64,000 nt of DNA from Odoribacter sp. AF15-53 (GTDB lineage Bacteria > Bacteroidota > Bacteroidia > Bacteroidales > Marinifilaceae). The position numbers and the translations under genes are program-made. Under the pieces are notes generated by a model. That model ran no database searches, had not been told where the DNA came from, and saw nothing but the letters and a program-made list of their open reading frames with translations. The stretch spans positions 124,001 through 188,000 of the forward strand of contig NZ_QUHC01000005.1 of NCBI RefSeq assembly GCF_003479425.1, given 5' to 3'. Shown one piece after another: positions 18,001 through 26,302 of the stretch (the first letter of the stretch is position 1; each line of letters starts with the position of its first letter).

Positions 18001-18543
18001 CGTACTCTTTTTAACAAGGCGGTGAAAGACAAATATTACGAGGGTTCGAGAATGGTGTCCGTGAAGCAAGGAAGCAAGGTGGAGCCGGGACTTTATATCG
18101 AAAACATGGCTTACGGTTTGGGAATACGTAGTGCGGCATTCATGGACGAGGGGAGTGGGGCACGCATGGAATGGCAAACGCGGATAGACCGGGAGGGCGA
18201 GTACGATGTTTACGTGTACGTTCCGTCCCCTGTTCACGTGTATCGGGAAAAGAGAGAGAATAAAGGCGGGGGAAGAGGATTTGGGATGTCAGTCAGTTCA
18301 AGTTTTTCGGTTAGCTTTGGTGGCTCCGGGAATGGACCAGAAATAAAACAATATTACACGATCACGAATGCCGGGAAGGAGTATGAAGTTGTTGGAAATG
18401 TGGCTACTCCCGGGGAGTGGGTGCTTCTGGGAACATACCGTTTTTCTCCCGGGGAGTGCAAAGTGACGCTCTCGGATCGGGGGGAATCGGAACAATTACT
18501 TTTTGGTGATGCGGTGAAGTGGGTCTACGTGGGAAAAAAATAA
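15022..18543 (+). CDS. ABC-2 permease fused to an M1-peptidase-like domain and a golvesin-like C-terminus
   Basis: A 1173-residue protein. The first ~290 residues form six to seven membrane helices with an ABC-2-like arrangement. A large extracytoplasmic region resembling the N-terminal and central parts of M1 aminopeptidases follows (RFVLRNSTSEALSEVILYLN, then FPVLSRNFSFSDVDQINSPY). I see no HEXXH zinc motif, so peptidase activity looks unlikely. The last ~120 residues (EYDVYVYVPSP..., GEWVLLGTYRFSPGECKVTL) match golvesin-like C-terminal domains known in Bacteroidota. Related permease/M1 fusions usually lie beside an ABC ATPase gene; none is present here. The adaptor gene of RND cassette 2 follows closely, suggesting co-transcription. 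Substrate and role are unknown. Confidence 0.75.
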   Translation: MNLHNLRTVACYNSKLLLRSWLFRFFFFLMFCIIIVYHVVSQSDLFPPYNSGLITLSSFIPFMNAYWFTILQTIPLCFLAGMLLVKEKKIDSMDAIYYRPESNAEYVLGILWGIIPVFMCMAAISMCFGLVIHLFASKAPFDFWLYLFYWVTLVFPALVFMAGFSFFIHCWVRNRAFSILILLIFTALIVFGMDDFQHGLFDPLGVTLPGAFSKVTGHPDMTGYLLQRCCWLLLGFGFMGLAILFFKRLSNHPINRVRVMGSVMALMAVGVLFGIFAYLRQAEKDYRRGIYAEMYDKYADAPKGSIVRQDIDVRQEGTRLVAESRFVLRNSTSEALSEVILYLNPKLDIVSVQDQEGNLTFEREHQVIRVRKDVSPGQEVELRIRYEGGIDPQICYLDVPDPVLYSTAFHRYSSCRYGKDFVLLRDDYTLLIPECLWYPVALPPVNPKVSYDIPKDFTMYTLHVSGVGDKKVISQGKREETGDEVTYRGEYPLHGISLYMGEFDRRAITVDSTTYELYLFKGHDKLLYGLDILRDTLPSLLRDTKEQLEFEMGRSYPYSQFILAEVPISFVSFYRNERGSSECVQPGLVFVPERGMGYWRDVMEAVKYKGVPAEFRDRVMQEPLEARCAQMVGSFFRSFLTGDRKYDFGSMDILRGFFPVLSRNFSFSDVDQINSPYNVSSMFLNYTVSFRSRDYPVMGAVLNSMLRKQFRRFQHEVDKKVVNYFDGHSLKDAFYDRSLKAAFFTDLLEVKSEEMLRLLSINGGTINEMLDFIRGYVNEHDFKQVDFNDFNQKFNERFGQNWEDYIPDWYTRDQLPTFWVDDFKVEVIGEGPMDGVSIEKLLANRKEGETLVIPGMTPSPVCVKVKVFNNSNVEGMVSIVFEEVSHELTGKTWNRIMSSYSIKSYLIPANSGKEIVTVSDNAPSSTVLATNLSRHLPNIVVGRGMFEKKFTRDTVRRVLNIDKSSFLPGEGEIIVDNEDEGFKLSGGSDKSFVRTLFNKAVKDKYYEGSRMVSVKQGSKVEPGLYIENMAYGLGIRSAAFMDEGSGARMEWQTRIDREGEYDVYVYVPSPVHVYREKRENKGGGRGFGMSVSSSFSVSFGGSGNGPEIKQYYTITNAGKEYEVVGNVATPGEWVLLGTYRFSPGECKVTLSDRGESEQLLFGDAVKWVYVGKK

Positions 18544-18600
18544 TTGAAACTTTTGCACCGTCTTTTGAGTATATATACTCGATTTAAAAAGTTTATATAT

Positions 18601-19680
18601 ATGGATAAGACAGTGTTTTCGGTATTGAAGTGGGCTTCTGTTTCGGGAGTTTTGCTAGTCGCTATGTCTTGCCGGAGGACTACTCCGGGTTTGGAGATTG
18701 CGCAACTGGTGAAGACGGCAGAGGTACAGAAGTATGATGGGGAGTGTAGCACGACCTATCCCGGGAAGATCAAAGCGGCTTCAGATGTGCAGTTGGCTTT
18801 CCGAGTGGCGGGACCGATCTTGCGTTTTAACGCTGAAGTGGGGGAGTATGTGAAGCAAGGAAAAGTGTTGGCGGAGATTGATCCGAGAGATTATAAATTA
18901 CAGTACGAGGCGACGAAGGCGGAGTACACGCAGGTGACGGACGAGGCAAACCGGATCATCGAGTTGTATCAGCGGAAGAGTGTTCCGGTGAATGACTACG
19001 ATAAGGCGGTGGCGGCTAAACAACGGATCGCCGCATTATATCACGCTCACCTGAACGCGCTGAATGATACGAAATTGAAGGCCCCGTTTGATGGGTATGT
19101 CCAGAAGAAATTCTTTGACGCTCACGAGATCGTGAACACGGGGATCCCCGTCTTGTCGATGATTAATAATGATTACTACGAGGTAAATATTGATATCCCT
19201 TCCAGTGATTTTATCCGCCGGGAGAGTTTTAAGGAGTTTTATTGCGAGGCCGATGTTTTTCCGGGCGTGAAGATTCCTTTGGAATTGTTGGACGTGACGC
19301 AACAGGCTAATTATAATCAGCTTTTCAGGATTCGTTTCCGGATGAAGCCGGAAGGGCAATTGAATCTGGCTGCCGGGATGAGTGTTAGCGTGACCATTCG
19401 TTTCGCCCCGGGACAGGAGGGGCTGGCCGTCGTTCCGATCTCTTCTTTGTTCCAGAAAGAGGATCAATCTTACGTTTGGGTATACGATGCGGAACAGGAA
19501 ACGGTGAAAATGAATCCTGTTAAGGTCGTTGAGTTGGATAAGGACGGGCAGGTGATCGTGGAGGCGGATTTGTCTTCGGGTACGAGGATTGTTGCCGCGG
19601 GAGTGAACGGTTTGAAGGAGGGGCAGAAAGTACGTTTGTTACCCCCGGTTTCTTCTTCTAACGTGGGGAAGTTACTCTGA
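18601..19680 (+). CDS. RND efflux periplasmic adaptor, lipoprotein (cassette 2)
   Basis: A 359-residue adaptor starting at ATG 18601 (MDKTVFSVLKW); the frame extends to a TTG at 18544, but only the shorter form gives a clean lipoprotein signal, with lipobox LVAMSC. The lipoyl halves are at VAGPILRFNAEVGEYVKQGK and APFDGYVQKKFFDAHEIV. It shares 'ELYQRKSVPVNDYDKAVA' and most of its length with the adaptor at 8419. The C-terminal KPEGQLNLAAGMSVSVTI and GVNGLKEGQKV segments are normal. It lies 57 bp after the ABC-2/M1-like gene and 75 bp before its RND partner. Confidence 0.9.
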   Translation: MDKTVFSVLKWASVSGVLLVAMSCRRTTPGLEIAQLVKTAEVQKYDGECSTTYPGKIKAASDVQLAFRVAGPILRFNAEVGEYVKQGKVLAEIDPRDYKLQYEATKAEYTQVTDEANRIIELYQRKSVPVNDYDKAVAAKQRIAALYHAHLNALNDTKLKAPFDGYVQKKFFDAHEIVNTGIPVLSMINNDYYEVNIDIPSSDFIRRESFKEFYCEADVFPGVKIPLELLDVTQQANYNQLFRIRFRMKPEGQLNLAAGMSVSVTIRFAPGQEGLAVVPISSLFQKEDQSYVWVYDAEQETVKMNPVKVVELDKDGQVIVEADLSSGTRIVAAGVNGLKEGQKVRLLPPVSSSNVGKLL

Positions 19681-19700
19681 AAGATATAATTGAAACTAAA

Positions 19701-19747
19701 TTAACCTGCAACTTGCAACCTGATAACTTGCAACGTTGCAAAGCAAC
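19701..19747 (+). repeat. Conserved 47-bp leader upstream of the RND gene (second copy of 9661-9707)
   Basis: It matches 9661-9707 at 42 of 47 positions by eye, in the same orientation and at the same place, ending 8 bp before the ATG of the RND gene in each case. It contains the perfect palindrome TTGCAACGTTGCAA (19729-19742) and the small hairpin GTTGC-AAA-GCAAC. The conservation of a non-coding leader at both pumps may reflect a shared control element or simply the duplication. Confidence 0.75.
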
Positions 19748-19755
19748 AATATACA

Positions 19756-22700
19756 ATGAATTTCACGGAATATGCATTAAAGAATAAGGCTTTTGTCTAC
19801 TTCTTTGTTTTCGTTCTGGTTGTAGGGGGGATATACTCGTTTTTCACGATGAGTAAGTTGGAGGATCCGGCGATTACGGTGAAGCAGGCCATGGTGGTGA
19901 CGGCCTATCCGGGAGCTTCTGCCTATCAGGTGGAGTTGGAAGTGACGGATGTATTGGAGAAGGCGATTCGTTCGATGGGAGACTTGGATCATGTCTCCTC
20001 TATTTCGGAAGATGACGTGTCGGAGATTATGGTAGAATTGAGTAGTACGGTTCCGTTGGCGGAGTTACAGCAGAAGTGGGATATTTTGCGGCGGAAAGTG
20101 ATGGGAGTACAGGCTCAGCTACCGGATGGTGCCCAAACCTCCATTGTTATGGATGATTTCGGTGACGTGTACGGTATGTTTTATGCCATGACGTCAGACG
20201 GTTTTGATTATCAGGAAATGTCGGATTACGCCGAGCTGGTTCGCCGTTCGGTTCTGGACATCGACGGGGTGAGCAGCGTGGATATTTACGGGGAACGACA
20301 ATCCTGTATCAACGTGGAGTTTCTGGAGGATAAGATGGCCAACATGGGCGTGCATCCGGCAGAGATTATCATGACGTTGAACGGGCAGAACAAGACGGTT
20401 TATTCCGGTTATTTCGATAGCGGGGAGAAGCGGGTTCGGGTCAACGTGAACGGTGCTTACAAGGCGATCGAGGATATTCGCAACTTGTTGATCAAGGGGC
20501 ACGAGCAGGATCAGATTCGCCTCTCGGATGTGGCACGGGTCACGAAAGGATACGTGAAGCCCGAACGTGAAGGCTTGCTATATGATACATTGCCCGCTAT
20601 CGCTATCTCGATCGCAATGGAGGAAGGGGGGAATATTCTTCAACTCGGGAAGAAGGTCGATGCCAAGATTGCCGAGTTGAAGGAAGAGATCATCCCGGCG
20701 GGGATTGATTTCCAGAAAGTCTTTTTCCAGCCGACACGCGTGAAGAGCGCCATAAATGTTTTCATGGTCAACCTGATCGAATCGGTGGTGATCGTGATTC
20801 TCGTGGTGATGCTCTTCATGGGATTCCGCAGCGGGTATATTATCGGGGCGGGGCTGGTGATTGTCGTGCTGGGTTCGTTACTGGTTTTGTACATGATGCA
20901 CGGTACGTTGCAGCGGGTATCCTTGGCCTCGTTTATCGTGGCGATGGGGATGCTGGTGGATAACGCGATCGTGATCACGGACGGGATTCTCGTGGACTTG
21001 AAGAAAGGAATACCGAAGCCTGCCGCCTTGGTGAATATCACGAAGAAGACGGCTTGGCCTCTCTTGGGTGCCACGACGATCGGTATCCTGACGTTCCTGC
21101 CAATCTTCCTGTCTCCCGACACCACGGGCGAGTACGTGCGGGACTTGTTTATCGTTCTGGCCGTGTCGCTGTGGTTGAGTTGGATTCTGGCCTTGGCTTA
21201 CGTGCCGATACAGGCGGATCGGGGGTTGCGGGTGAAGCCGGGAGAAGTGGAAGACGAGACGAAGATGTACGGTACGCGGGTTTACCGGGCTTTCCGGGGT
21301 ACGTTGAAATTCTCCGTGCGCTATCGGGTGTGGGTCATCGGCGGGATCGTGCTGTTACTGGCGGTCAGCGTTTACCTGTTCCGGTTCGTGCAACAGGGTT
21401 TCTTCCCGGATTTAAGTTATAACCAGTTGTACATGGAGTATAAGATGCCTTACGGGACCAATCCCCAGACGGTGAAGCGAGACCTGGCCTCGATCGAGAG
21501 CTATCTCATGAGTCGCCCGGAGATCACGGCCGTAACCACGAGTCTGGGAGGCACGCCTTCCCGTTATAATTTGGTGCGCACGGTGGCGGAACCCTCGTTA
21601 AGTTACGGGGAGTTGATCGTGGATTTCACGTCGCCCGAGGCGTTGGAGGCGAATATTGACTCGTTGCAGGTTTACTTGTCGGAGCATTACCCGGAGGCGT
21701 ACGTGCGGTTGAAGCAATACAACCTGATGTACATGGATTATCCGGTGCAGTTTATGATTTCCGGCCCGGACCCTGCCGTGTTGAAACGCTTGTGCGGGGA
21801 GGTCGTGGATTTGATGAAAGCGGATTCCACGACGATGTTGGTGACGGATAACTGGGGGCCGATGACTCCCGTGCTGAACGTGGATTATTACCAGCCGATA
21901 GCGCGGGTGGCCAATCTTTCCCGCGAGGATGTGGGACTGGCTTTGCTGGCGACGACGGACGGGCTGCCCGTGGGATCGTATTACGAGGGAGAACATGATT
22001 TACCGATATATATCAAGAGTATGGGGAAAGACGGGGCAAGCCCGGGGAGATTGAACAATGTCCCGGTGTGGAGTCTCGTGCCTTCCTCGAATATGTTGAA
22101 TCTGGAGACGGTGAAGGAGTTGATGGCAGGGATGATCTCGACTGAGGAGGTAATGACGGCCGTCGTTGGATCGACTCCCTTGAACCAGGCAACGAACGGG
22201 ATTACCACCTCGTGGGAGGTTCCCGTGGTGCGGCGTTATAATGGGCAGCGGTCTATCTCGGCTCAATGTAATAATGCCCCGGGCTACACGGCGAATGACG
22301 TGCGGAACAGTTTGTTGCCCAAGATTGCGCAGTTGAATATCCCGCCCGGGTATACTACCGAGTGGCAGGGAGAATACCTGGCCAGCACGCAGTCTAAGCA
22401 GTATTTGTTCAAGAATGTCCCGTTGGGAATCGTGCTGGTGTTGGCAATACTGATCGCACTGTTCAAGGATTTCAAGAAGCCGTTGATGATCATTCTCTGT
22501 TTGCCGCTGGCTATTATCGGGGTGGTGTTGGGAATGCTACTTGCGGGAAAAGAGTTCGGGTTCGTGGCGATCGTGGGGGCCTTGGGACTGGTCGGTATGA
22601 TGATCAAAAACGGAGTTGTACTGGTGGACGAGGTGGATATACAGATTCGATCGGGGAAAGACCGTTTCCTGGCACTTCTGGATGCGTCGTCTTCTCGTTT

Positions 22701-22878
22701 GCGCCCGGTCTTCCTGGCGTCCATGACGACGATTCTGGGAATGATTCCCTTGGTTAACGATGATATGTTTGGGGCTTTGGCCGTGACAATCATGGGAGGA
22801 TTGTTTGTCGGGACGGTGATTACGCTGGTTATTCTGCCTGTGTTCTATTCGTTGTTCTTTAAAATCAAAGCGGGGTAA
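19756..22878 (+). CDS. RND-family efflux pump, inner-membrane subunit (cassette 2)
   Basis: A 1040-residue RND transporter, collinear with the protein at 9715 and sharing long identical runs such as VDNAIVI, FVAIVGALGLVGMMIKNG and SPDTTGEYVRDLFIVLAVSL. The helix-4 motif again has a single aspartate (D402) followed by asparagine (N403), and the helix-10 lysine is conserved. The porter domains differ more, which suggests a different substrate range. It would form a trimer in the inner membrane and work with the lipoprotein adaptor upstream and the TolC protein downstream. The GC content of this copy looks higher than that of the first copy. Confidence 0.92.
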   Translation: MNFTEYALKNKAFVYFFVFVLVVGGIYSFFTMSKLEDPAITVKQAMVVTAYPGASAYQVELEVTDVLEKAIRSMGDLDHVSSISEDDVSEIMVELSSTVPLAELQQKWDILRRKVMGVQAQLPDGAQTSIVMDDFGDVYGMFYAMTSDGFDYQEMSDYAELVRRSVLDIDGVSSVDIYGERQSCINVEFLEDKMANMGVHPAEIIMTLNGQNKTVYSGYFDSGEKRVRVNVNGAYKAIEDIRNLLIKGHEQDQIRLSDVARVTKGYVKPEREGLLYDTLPAIAISIAMEEGGNILQLGKKVDAKIAELKEEIIPAGIDFQKVFFQPTRVKSAINVFMVNLIESVVIVILVVMLFMGFRSGYIIGAGLVIVVLGSLLVLYMMHGTLQRVSLASFIVAMGMLVDNAIVITDGILVDLKKGIPKPAALVNITKKTAWPLLGATTIGILTFLPIFLSPDTTGEYVRDLFIVLAVSLWLSWILALAYVPIQADRGLRVKPGEVEDETKMYGTRVYRAFRGTLKFSVRYRVWVIGGIVLLLAVSVYLFRFVQQGFFPDLSYNQLYMEYKMPYGTNPQTVKRDLASIESYLMSRPEITAVTTSLGGTPSRYNLVRTVAEPSLSYGELIVDFTSPEALEANIDSLQVYLSEHYPEAYVRLKQYNLMYMDYPVQFMISGPDPAVLKRLCGEVVDLMKADSTTMLVTDNWGPMTPVLNVDYYQPIARVANLSREDVGLALLATTDGLPVGSYYEGEHDLPIYIKSMGKDGASPGRLNNVPVWSLVPSSNMLNLETVKELMAGMISTEEVMTAVVGSTPLNQATNGITTSWEVPVVRRYNGQRSISAQCNNAPGYTANDVRNSLLPKIAQLNIPPGYTTEWQGEYLASTQSKQYLFKNVPLGIVLVLAILIALFKDFKKPLMIILCLPLAIIGVVLGMLLAGKEFGFVAIVGALGLVGMMIKNGVVLVDEVDIQIRSGKDRFLALLDASSSRLRPVFLASMTTILGMIPLVNDDMFGALAVTIMGGLFVGTVITLVILPVFYSLFFKIKAG

Positions 22879-22958
22879 TTTCGCTTTTGGCGAGTTACGG
22901 TTAATGCCTGCGGGAACCACTGACGTTATCAACTTATTTCATTCTAAATTATTCTATT

Positions 22959-24371
22959 ATGCGCTTTTATATATTGTCGATTTTGTTGTTATTCGCCTTC
23001 TATCCTTCACGGGGCCAGCAACGTTTGGATTTGAAACGTTGCCGGGAGATGGCGTTGGAATATAGCAAGCAGATGGCCATTGCCGGGAAGCAAAAGGAGA
23101 AGGCCGTGTGGACGAAGAAGGAGTACGGGGCGAATTATTTCCCGAAGTTGTCGGCCTCCGGTTTTTACCTGTATCACCAAAAGAAGCAGGAGTACAAGCT
23201 GGATGGGGGATATTTGCCTACTTACGTACCGGGTGCGAATGGGAGTTTGCAGCCTAACGTGGTCATGGGTGCCGACGGGAAACCGGTGGTGGGTACGGAC
23301 GGGAAGCCCGTGTTTCACGAGTACGCCTATTTGCCGGATATCCCGATCTCACTTTCGCTGCGGGGAGCGTACATGGCATCGGTACAGTTGCAACAACCCT
23401 TGTTCATGGGTGGGAAGATCCGGGCGGCACACCAAGCTGCCAAGTTCGGGGAAGAGCTTGCCGATGAGAATATCCGTTTGAATCGTTCGGAAGTCCTTGT
23501 CGAGTTGGAACAGGCTTACTGGCAATGCGTGCGGGTGGGGGAATTGGTGACGGTTGCCCGCAAATACAAGTCGGTGGTAAATGAGTTGGTGAAGAACCTG
23601 GAAGATGCGCAACAGGCGGGCATGGCTCCCGTGAATGACGTGTTGAAGGCACAGGTGAAATATAACGAGGCTTTGTTGCAGGAACAGCAAGCAGAGCACG
23701 GGCATAAATTGGCACAAATGAATCTTTGTCGCCTGGTGGGACTGGACTTGAATACCGCCTTGGAGTTGACGGATTCCTTGTCGGCGACGGTGTCACCCGC
23801 GACATTGGCTTTGCCGGACGAACTGGGGCAACGTCCAGATTATAACATGCTGGAGAAACAAGTGGAGATGAAGCGCAAGGAGGTGAACGTGACTCGGGCC
23901 GATTTCTTGCCGCAGGTGGGAGTTTCTGCGGGTTACGGTTACGGGGGCGGAATCAAGTTGAACGGGGACGATTCGAGGGCCGGTTCGTTCAGCGCGATGG
24001 CTTCCGTGGAGATCCCGATCTTTAACTGGGGAGAGGGACGTAATAAAGTCCGTATCGCAAAGGCCGAGGAGGAGATGAGCCGGCTGAACAAGGAGAAGCT
24101 GGGCGAGATGATGCGCTTGGAGATTGCCGGGAATCGCTTCAAGCTTACGGACGCCCAGACGAGGGTAGGTTTGACCGAATCTGCGCTGAAGCAGGCGGAG
24201 GAGAACCTGAAAGTGTCCCGAGACCAGTACGAGGTCGGGATGGAGAACCTGACGAACTTGTTGGAGGCCCAAGCGCAATGGCAACAGGCGTGGAGCGATT
24301 GGGTGGATGCCAAGGCTTCGTTGAAATTGTCCGAGACGGAGTATCTGAAGGCGATCGGGAAACTGGAGTGA
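22959..24371 (+). CDS. TolC-family outer-membrane efflux protein (cassette 2)
   Basis: A 470-residue outer-membrane factor with a signal peptide ending near PSRGQ. The two repeats are marked by QPLFMGGKIRAAHQAAKF and PIFNWGEGRNKVRIAK. The first repeat holds an insert with two consecutive DGKPV turns (GADGKPVVGTDGKPV), longer than in classical TolC. It is the paralogue of the protein at 12837. A hairpin with a T-rich tail follows and closes the efflux island. Confidence 0.9.
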   Translation: MRFYILSILLLFAFYPSRGQQRLDLKRCREMALEYSKQMAIAGKQKEKAVWTKKEYGANYFPKLSASGFYLYHQKKQEYKLDGGYLPTYVPGANGSLQPNVVMGADGKPVVGTDGKPVFHEYAYLPDIPISLSLRGAYMASVQLQQPLFMGGKIRAAHQAAKFGEELADENIRLNRSEVLVELEQAYWQCVRVGELVTVARKYKSVVNELVKNLEDAQQAGMAPVNDVLKAQVKYNEALLQEQQAEHGHKLAQMNLCRLVGLDLNTALELTDSLSATVSPATLALPDELGQRPDYNMLEKQVEMKRKEVNVTRADFLPQVGVSAGYGYGGGIKLNGDDSRAGSFSAMASVEIPIFNWGEGRNKVRIAKAEEEMSRLNKEKLGEMMRLEIAGNRFKLTDAQTRVGLTESALKQAEENLKVSRDQYEVGMENLTNLLEAQAQWQQAWSDWVDAKASLKLSETEYLKAIGKLE

Positions 24372-24382
24372 TTTTAGATTAC

Positions 24383-24417
24383 AAACTCCCTCCCCGAAGG
24401 CCGGGGGAGTTTATTTT
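24383..24417 (+). terminator. Rho-independent terminator after cassette 2
   Basis: AAACTCCC (24383-24390) pairs with GGGAGTTT (24405-24412), followed by ATTTT. It lies 12 bp after the TolC stop codon. Confidence 0.65.
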
Positions 24418-24442
24418 CAACTTTTTAATATTCAATTGCTTT

Positions 24443-25162
24443 ATGAAAAAGGTATTATTCATGTTATTGGGGGTGTTGGTAGCCGGGATTGTATCGGCGG
24501 AAGTGAAGAAAATCAAGGGAACGGGGTATCTCGTGGTGCATGATCGTCCGGCCGAGCAGCCGTTTACCCGAGTGTCCGTGCAACAGTCGATCACGTTGTA
24601 CGTGGGGCAGGGCAAGACGGAAGGAATCACGGTGGAGGCCGATGATAATATCGCTCCTTACATAAAGACGGAGATCAAGAACGGGCAGTTGAACGTGTAC
24701 CTCGATCCGGAGGTCATCATCCGGGGCTACACGGCGATGAACGTGTCGGTATCCGTGCCCGTGCTCGCGGGTGTAAACGTGGCGGCGGCCGGGCGACTGG
24801 AAGGGACTTCGCCGTTTAACGTGAAGAAATTGGATATCGTGGCTTCCGGGGCGGGGATCGTGAAGTTGGACGTGAAAGGGGGTGAGGTTGACGTGGAGGC
24901 TTCCGGGGCCGCACGACTGGAACTGAAAGGGACTGCGGATCGGTTGGAACTGGATATGTCTACCGCCTCAACCTTGAAAGCGTGGGAGTTGCACGTGACG
25001 GACTGTGAGGCCGAGGTCAGCGGGGCTGCCAAGGCCGAGGTTAACGTTTCGGGTAAGCTGGAGGCCGAGATTTCCTCGGCGGGTATTTTGATCTACGACG
25101 GCAACCCGCGGATTGACAAGCGAGACGTGACGGGAAGGGGAACGTTGGTAAAAAGGAGATAA
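24443..25162 (+). CDS. DUF2807 (GIN-domain) secreted protein
   Basis: A 239-residue protein starting at ATG 24443 with a signal peptide MKKVLFMLLGVLVAGIVSAE. The frame extends upstream to 24278 but that part overlaps the tolC gene and the terminator. The mature part is a repetitive beta-structure of the 'putative auto-transporter adhesin, head GIN domain' family (DUF2807), with repeated short strands such as VDVEASGAARLELKGTADRL and AEVSGAAKAEVNVSGKLEAE. Function of the family is not established; it is common in Bacteroidota and likely periplasmic or surface-exposed. It is separated from the upstream operon by a terminator, so it probably has its own promoter. Confidence 0.8.
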   Translation: MKKVLFMLLGVLVAGIVSAEVKKIKGTGYLVVHDRPAEQPFTRVSVQQSITLYVGQGKTEGITVEADDNIAPYIKTEIKNGQLNVYLDPEVIIRGYTAMNVSVSVPVLAGVNVAAAGRLEGTSPFNVKKLDIVASGAGIVKLDVKGGEVDVEASGAARLELKGTADRLELDMSTASTLKAWELHVTDCEAEVSGAAKAEVNVSGKLEAEISSAGILIYDGNPRIDKRDVTGRGTLVKRR

Positions 25163-25252
25163 AATTCCTCCCGTTTCAGACCGTTTTTTATATCTTTACA
25201 TCGAGGGTCGGGTTGTTTACACGCAGCTCGTGAAGATAAAAACTGTAACCGG

Positions 25253-26302
25253 ATGAATAAACGTGATCGCTTGATAGGGTTGTTGTTGATATTGTCGTTA
25301 CTTTTCTTTCAATATCTGTGGCTGCTCTTTTATGTCTTGTTGTTTGTCGTGCTGGGAATCTTGATTTTTGACACGCGGTATGATCGGTACGCCTTGGTCA
25401 TGATGGTCTTGGTCCTGCTCTTGTACGTCGGCATCAAGTTCATGTTTTACGAGACGTATCTCGTGCCTTCGAAATCCATGTTGCCCGTGTTAAACAATAA
25501 CGTGACCGTTCGGGGCGAGAAATGGCGGTACGGCGGGATTTATCTTTCGGCGATAAAGGAGTGGCCCCTGGTGACGATATTCACCCGTTCGAGCCAATAC
25601 CGGACGGGTAAGTTCGCAGCCGCGGATCGGGTGAAGATGATCGGTTTCTGGAAACCCGTGAGGAATGATATCCTCGTCTATTACGCTCCCCGTGATTCAT
25701 CTTGTATCCATATTGACCGTTGTGTCGGTTTGCCGGGCGATGTTGTCTCCGTGCGGGAAGGTCGGGCGATTGTCAACGGGGTGCCGCGGGAAGAGGATCG
25801 GGCGTTGAAATTGCGTTACATGGCTTATTTTTCTGATTTCCTGGCGTTCCGAAAGGTGTGCAAGGAGTTGGGCTTGTTCCTGAATTCGGATGATTATTCG
25901 GTTTCGGAAGACGCCGTTTACTTGGCTCTTGATCAACCCACGCTGGATAGCCTGCGTCGACATAACGTGACCGATAGTCTTGTTTTTCGCCAGCGCGGGG
26001 AGGCCCGGCGGGAAGTCTTTCTTGCCGGGGAATGTGACTGGAACTTTCAGGATTGGGGGCCCTACAAGTTACCTTACAAGGGAATGCGGGTTGAATTGAC
26101 TCCCCGGAACCGGAAATTATACGGTGCTATTCTCCGGGGCCCGGAACGAGTGAAGAACCCCGACTCGTTGACTTCCTATGTTTTCGAGAAGGATTATTAT
26201 TTCATGCTGGGAGATAACCGGGGAAATGCCCTCGATTCCCGTTTTCTCGGGCCTATCCCTTCTTGCTGTATCGAGGCTCGGGTGTTACTATCGAGTCCAT
26301 AA
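25253..26302 (+). CDS. Signal peptidase I homologue (S26) with altered catalytic lysine position
   Basis: A 349-residue membrane protein with two N-terminal hydrophobic segments (about 7-38 and 46-66) and the S26 boxes: VPSKSMLPVL with the nucleophile serine at residue 75, CVGLPGDVVSV (157-167), and YFMLGDNRGNALDSRFLGPI near the C-terminus. In bacterial signal peptidases the general base is the lysine in the (Y/H)IKR motif before VGLPGD; here the codons read HIDR, with aspartate 155 at that position. So it may be inactive, use another base, or have a special role. The last codons and the stop lie inside a 9-bp tandem repeat. It is also longer than typical enzymes because of extra sequence between the boxes. 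Confidence 0.82.
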   Translation: MNKRDRLIGLLLILSLLFFQYLWLLFYVLLFVVLGILIFDTRYDRYALVMMVLVLLLYVGIKFMFYETYLVPSKSMLPVLNNNVTVRGEKWRYGGIYLSAIKEWPLVTIFTRSSQYRTGKFAAADRVKMIGFWKPVRNDILVYYAPRDSSCIHIDRCVGLPGDVVSVREGRAIVNGVPREEDRALKLRYMAYFSDFLAFRKVCKELGLFLNSDDYSVSEDAVYLALDQPTLDSLRRHNVTDSLVFRQRGEARREVFLAGECDWNFQDWGPYKLPYKGMRVELTPRNRKLYGAILRGPERVKNPDSLTSYVFEKDYYFMLGDNRGNALDSRFLGPIPSCCIEARVLLSSP

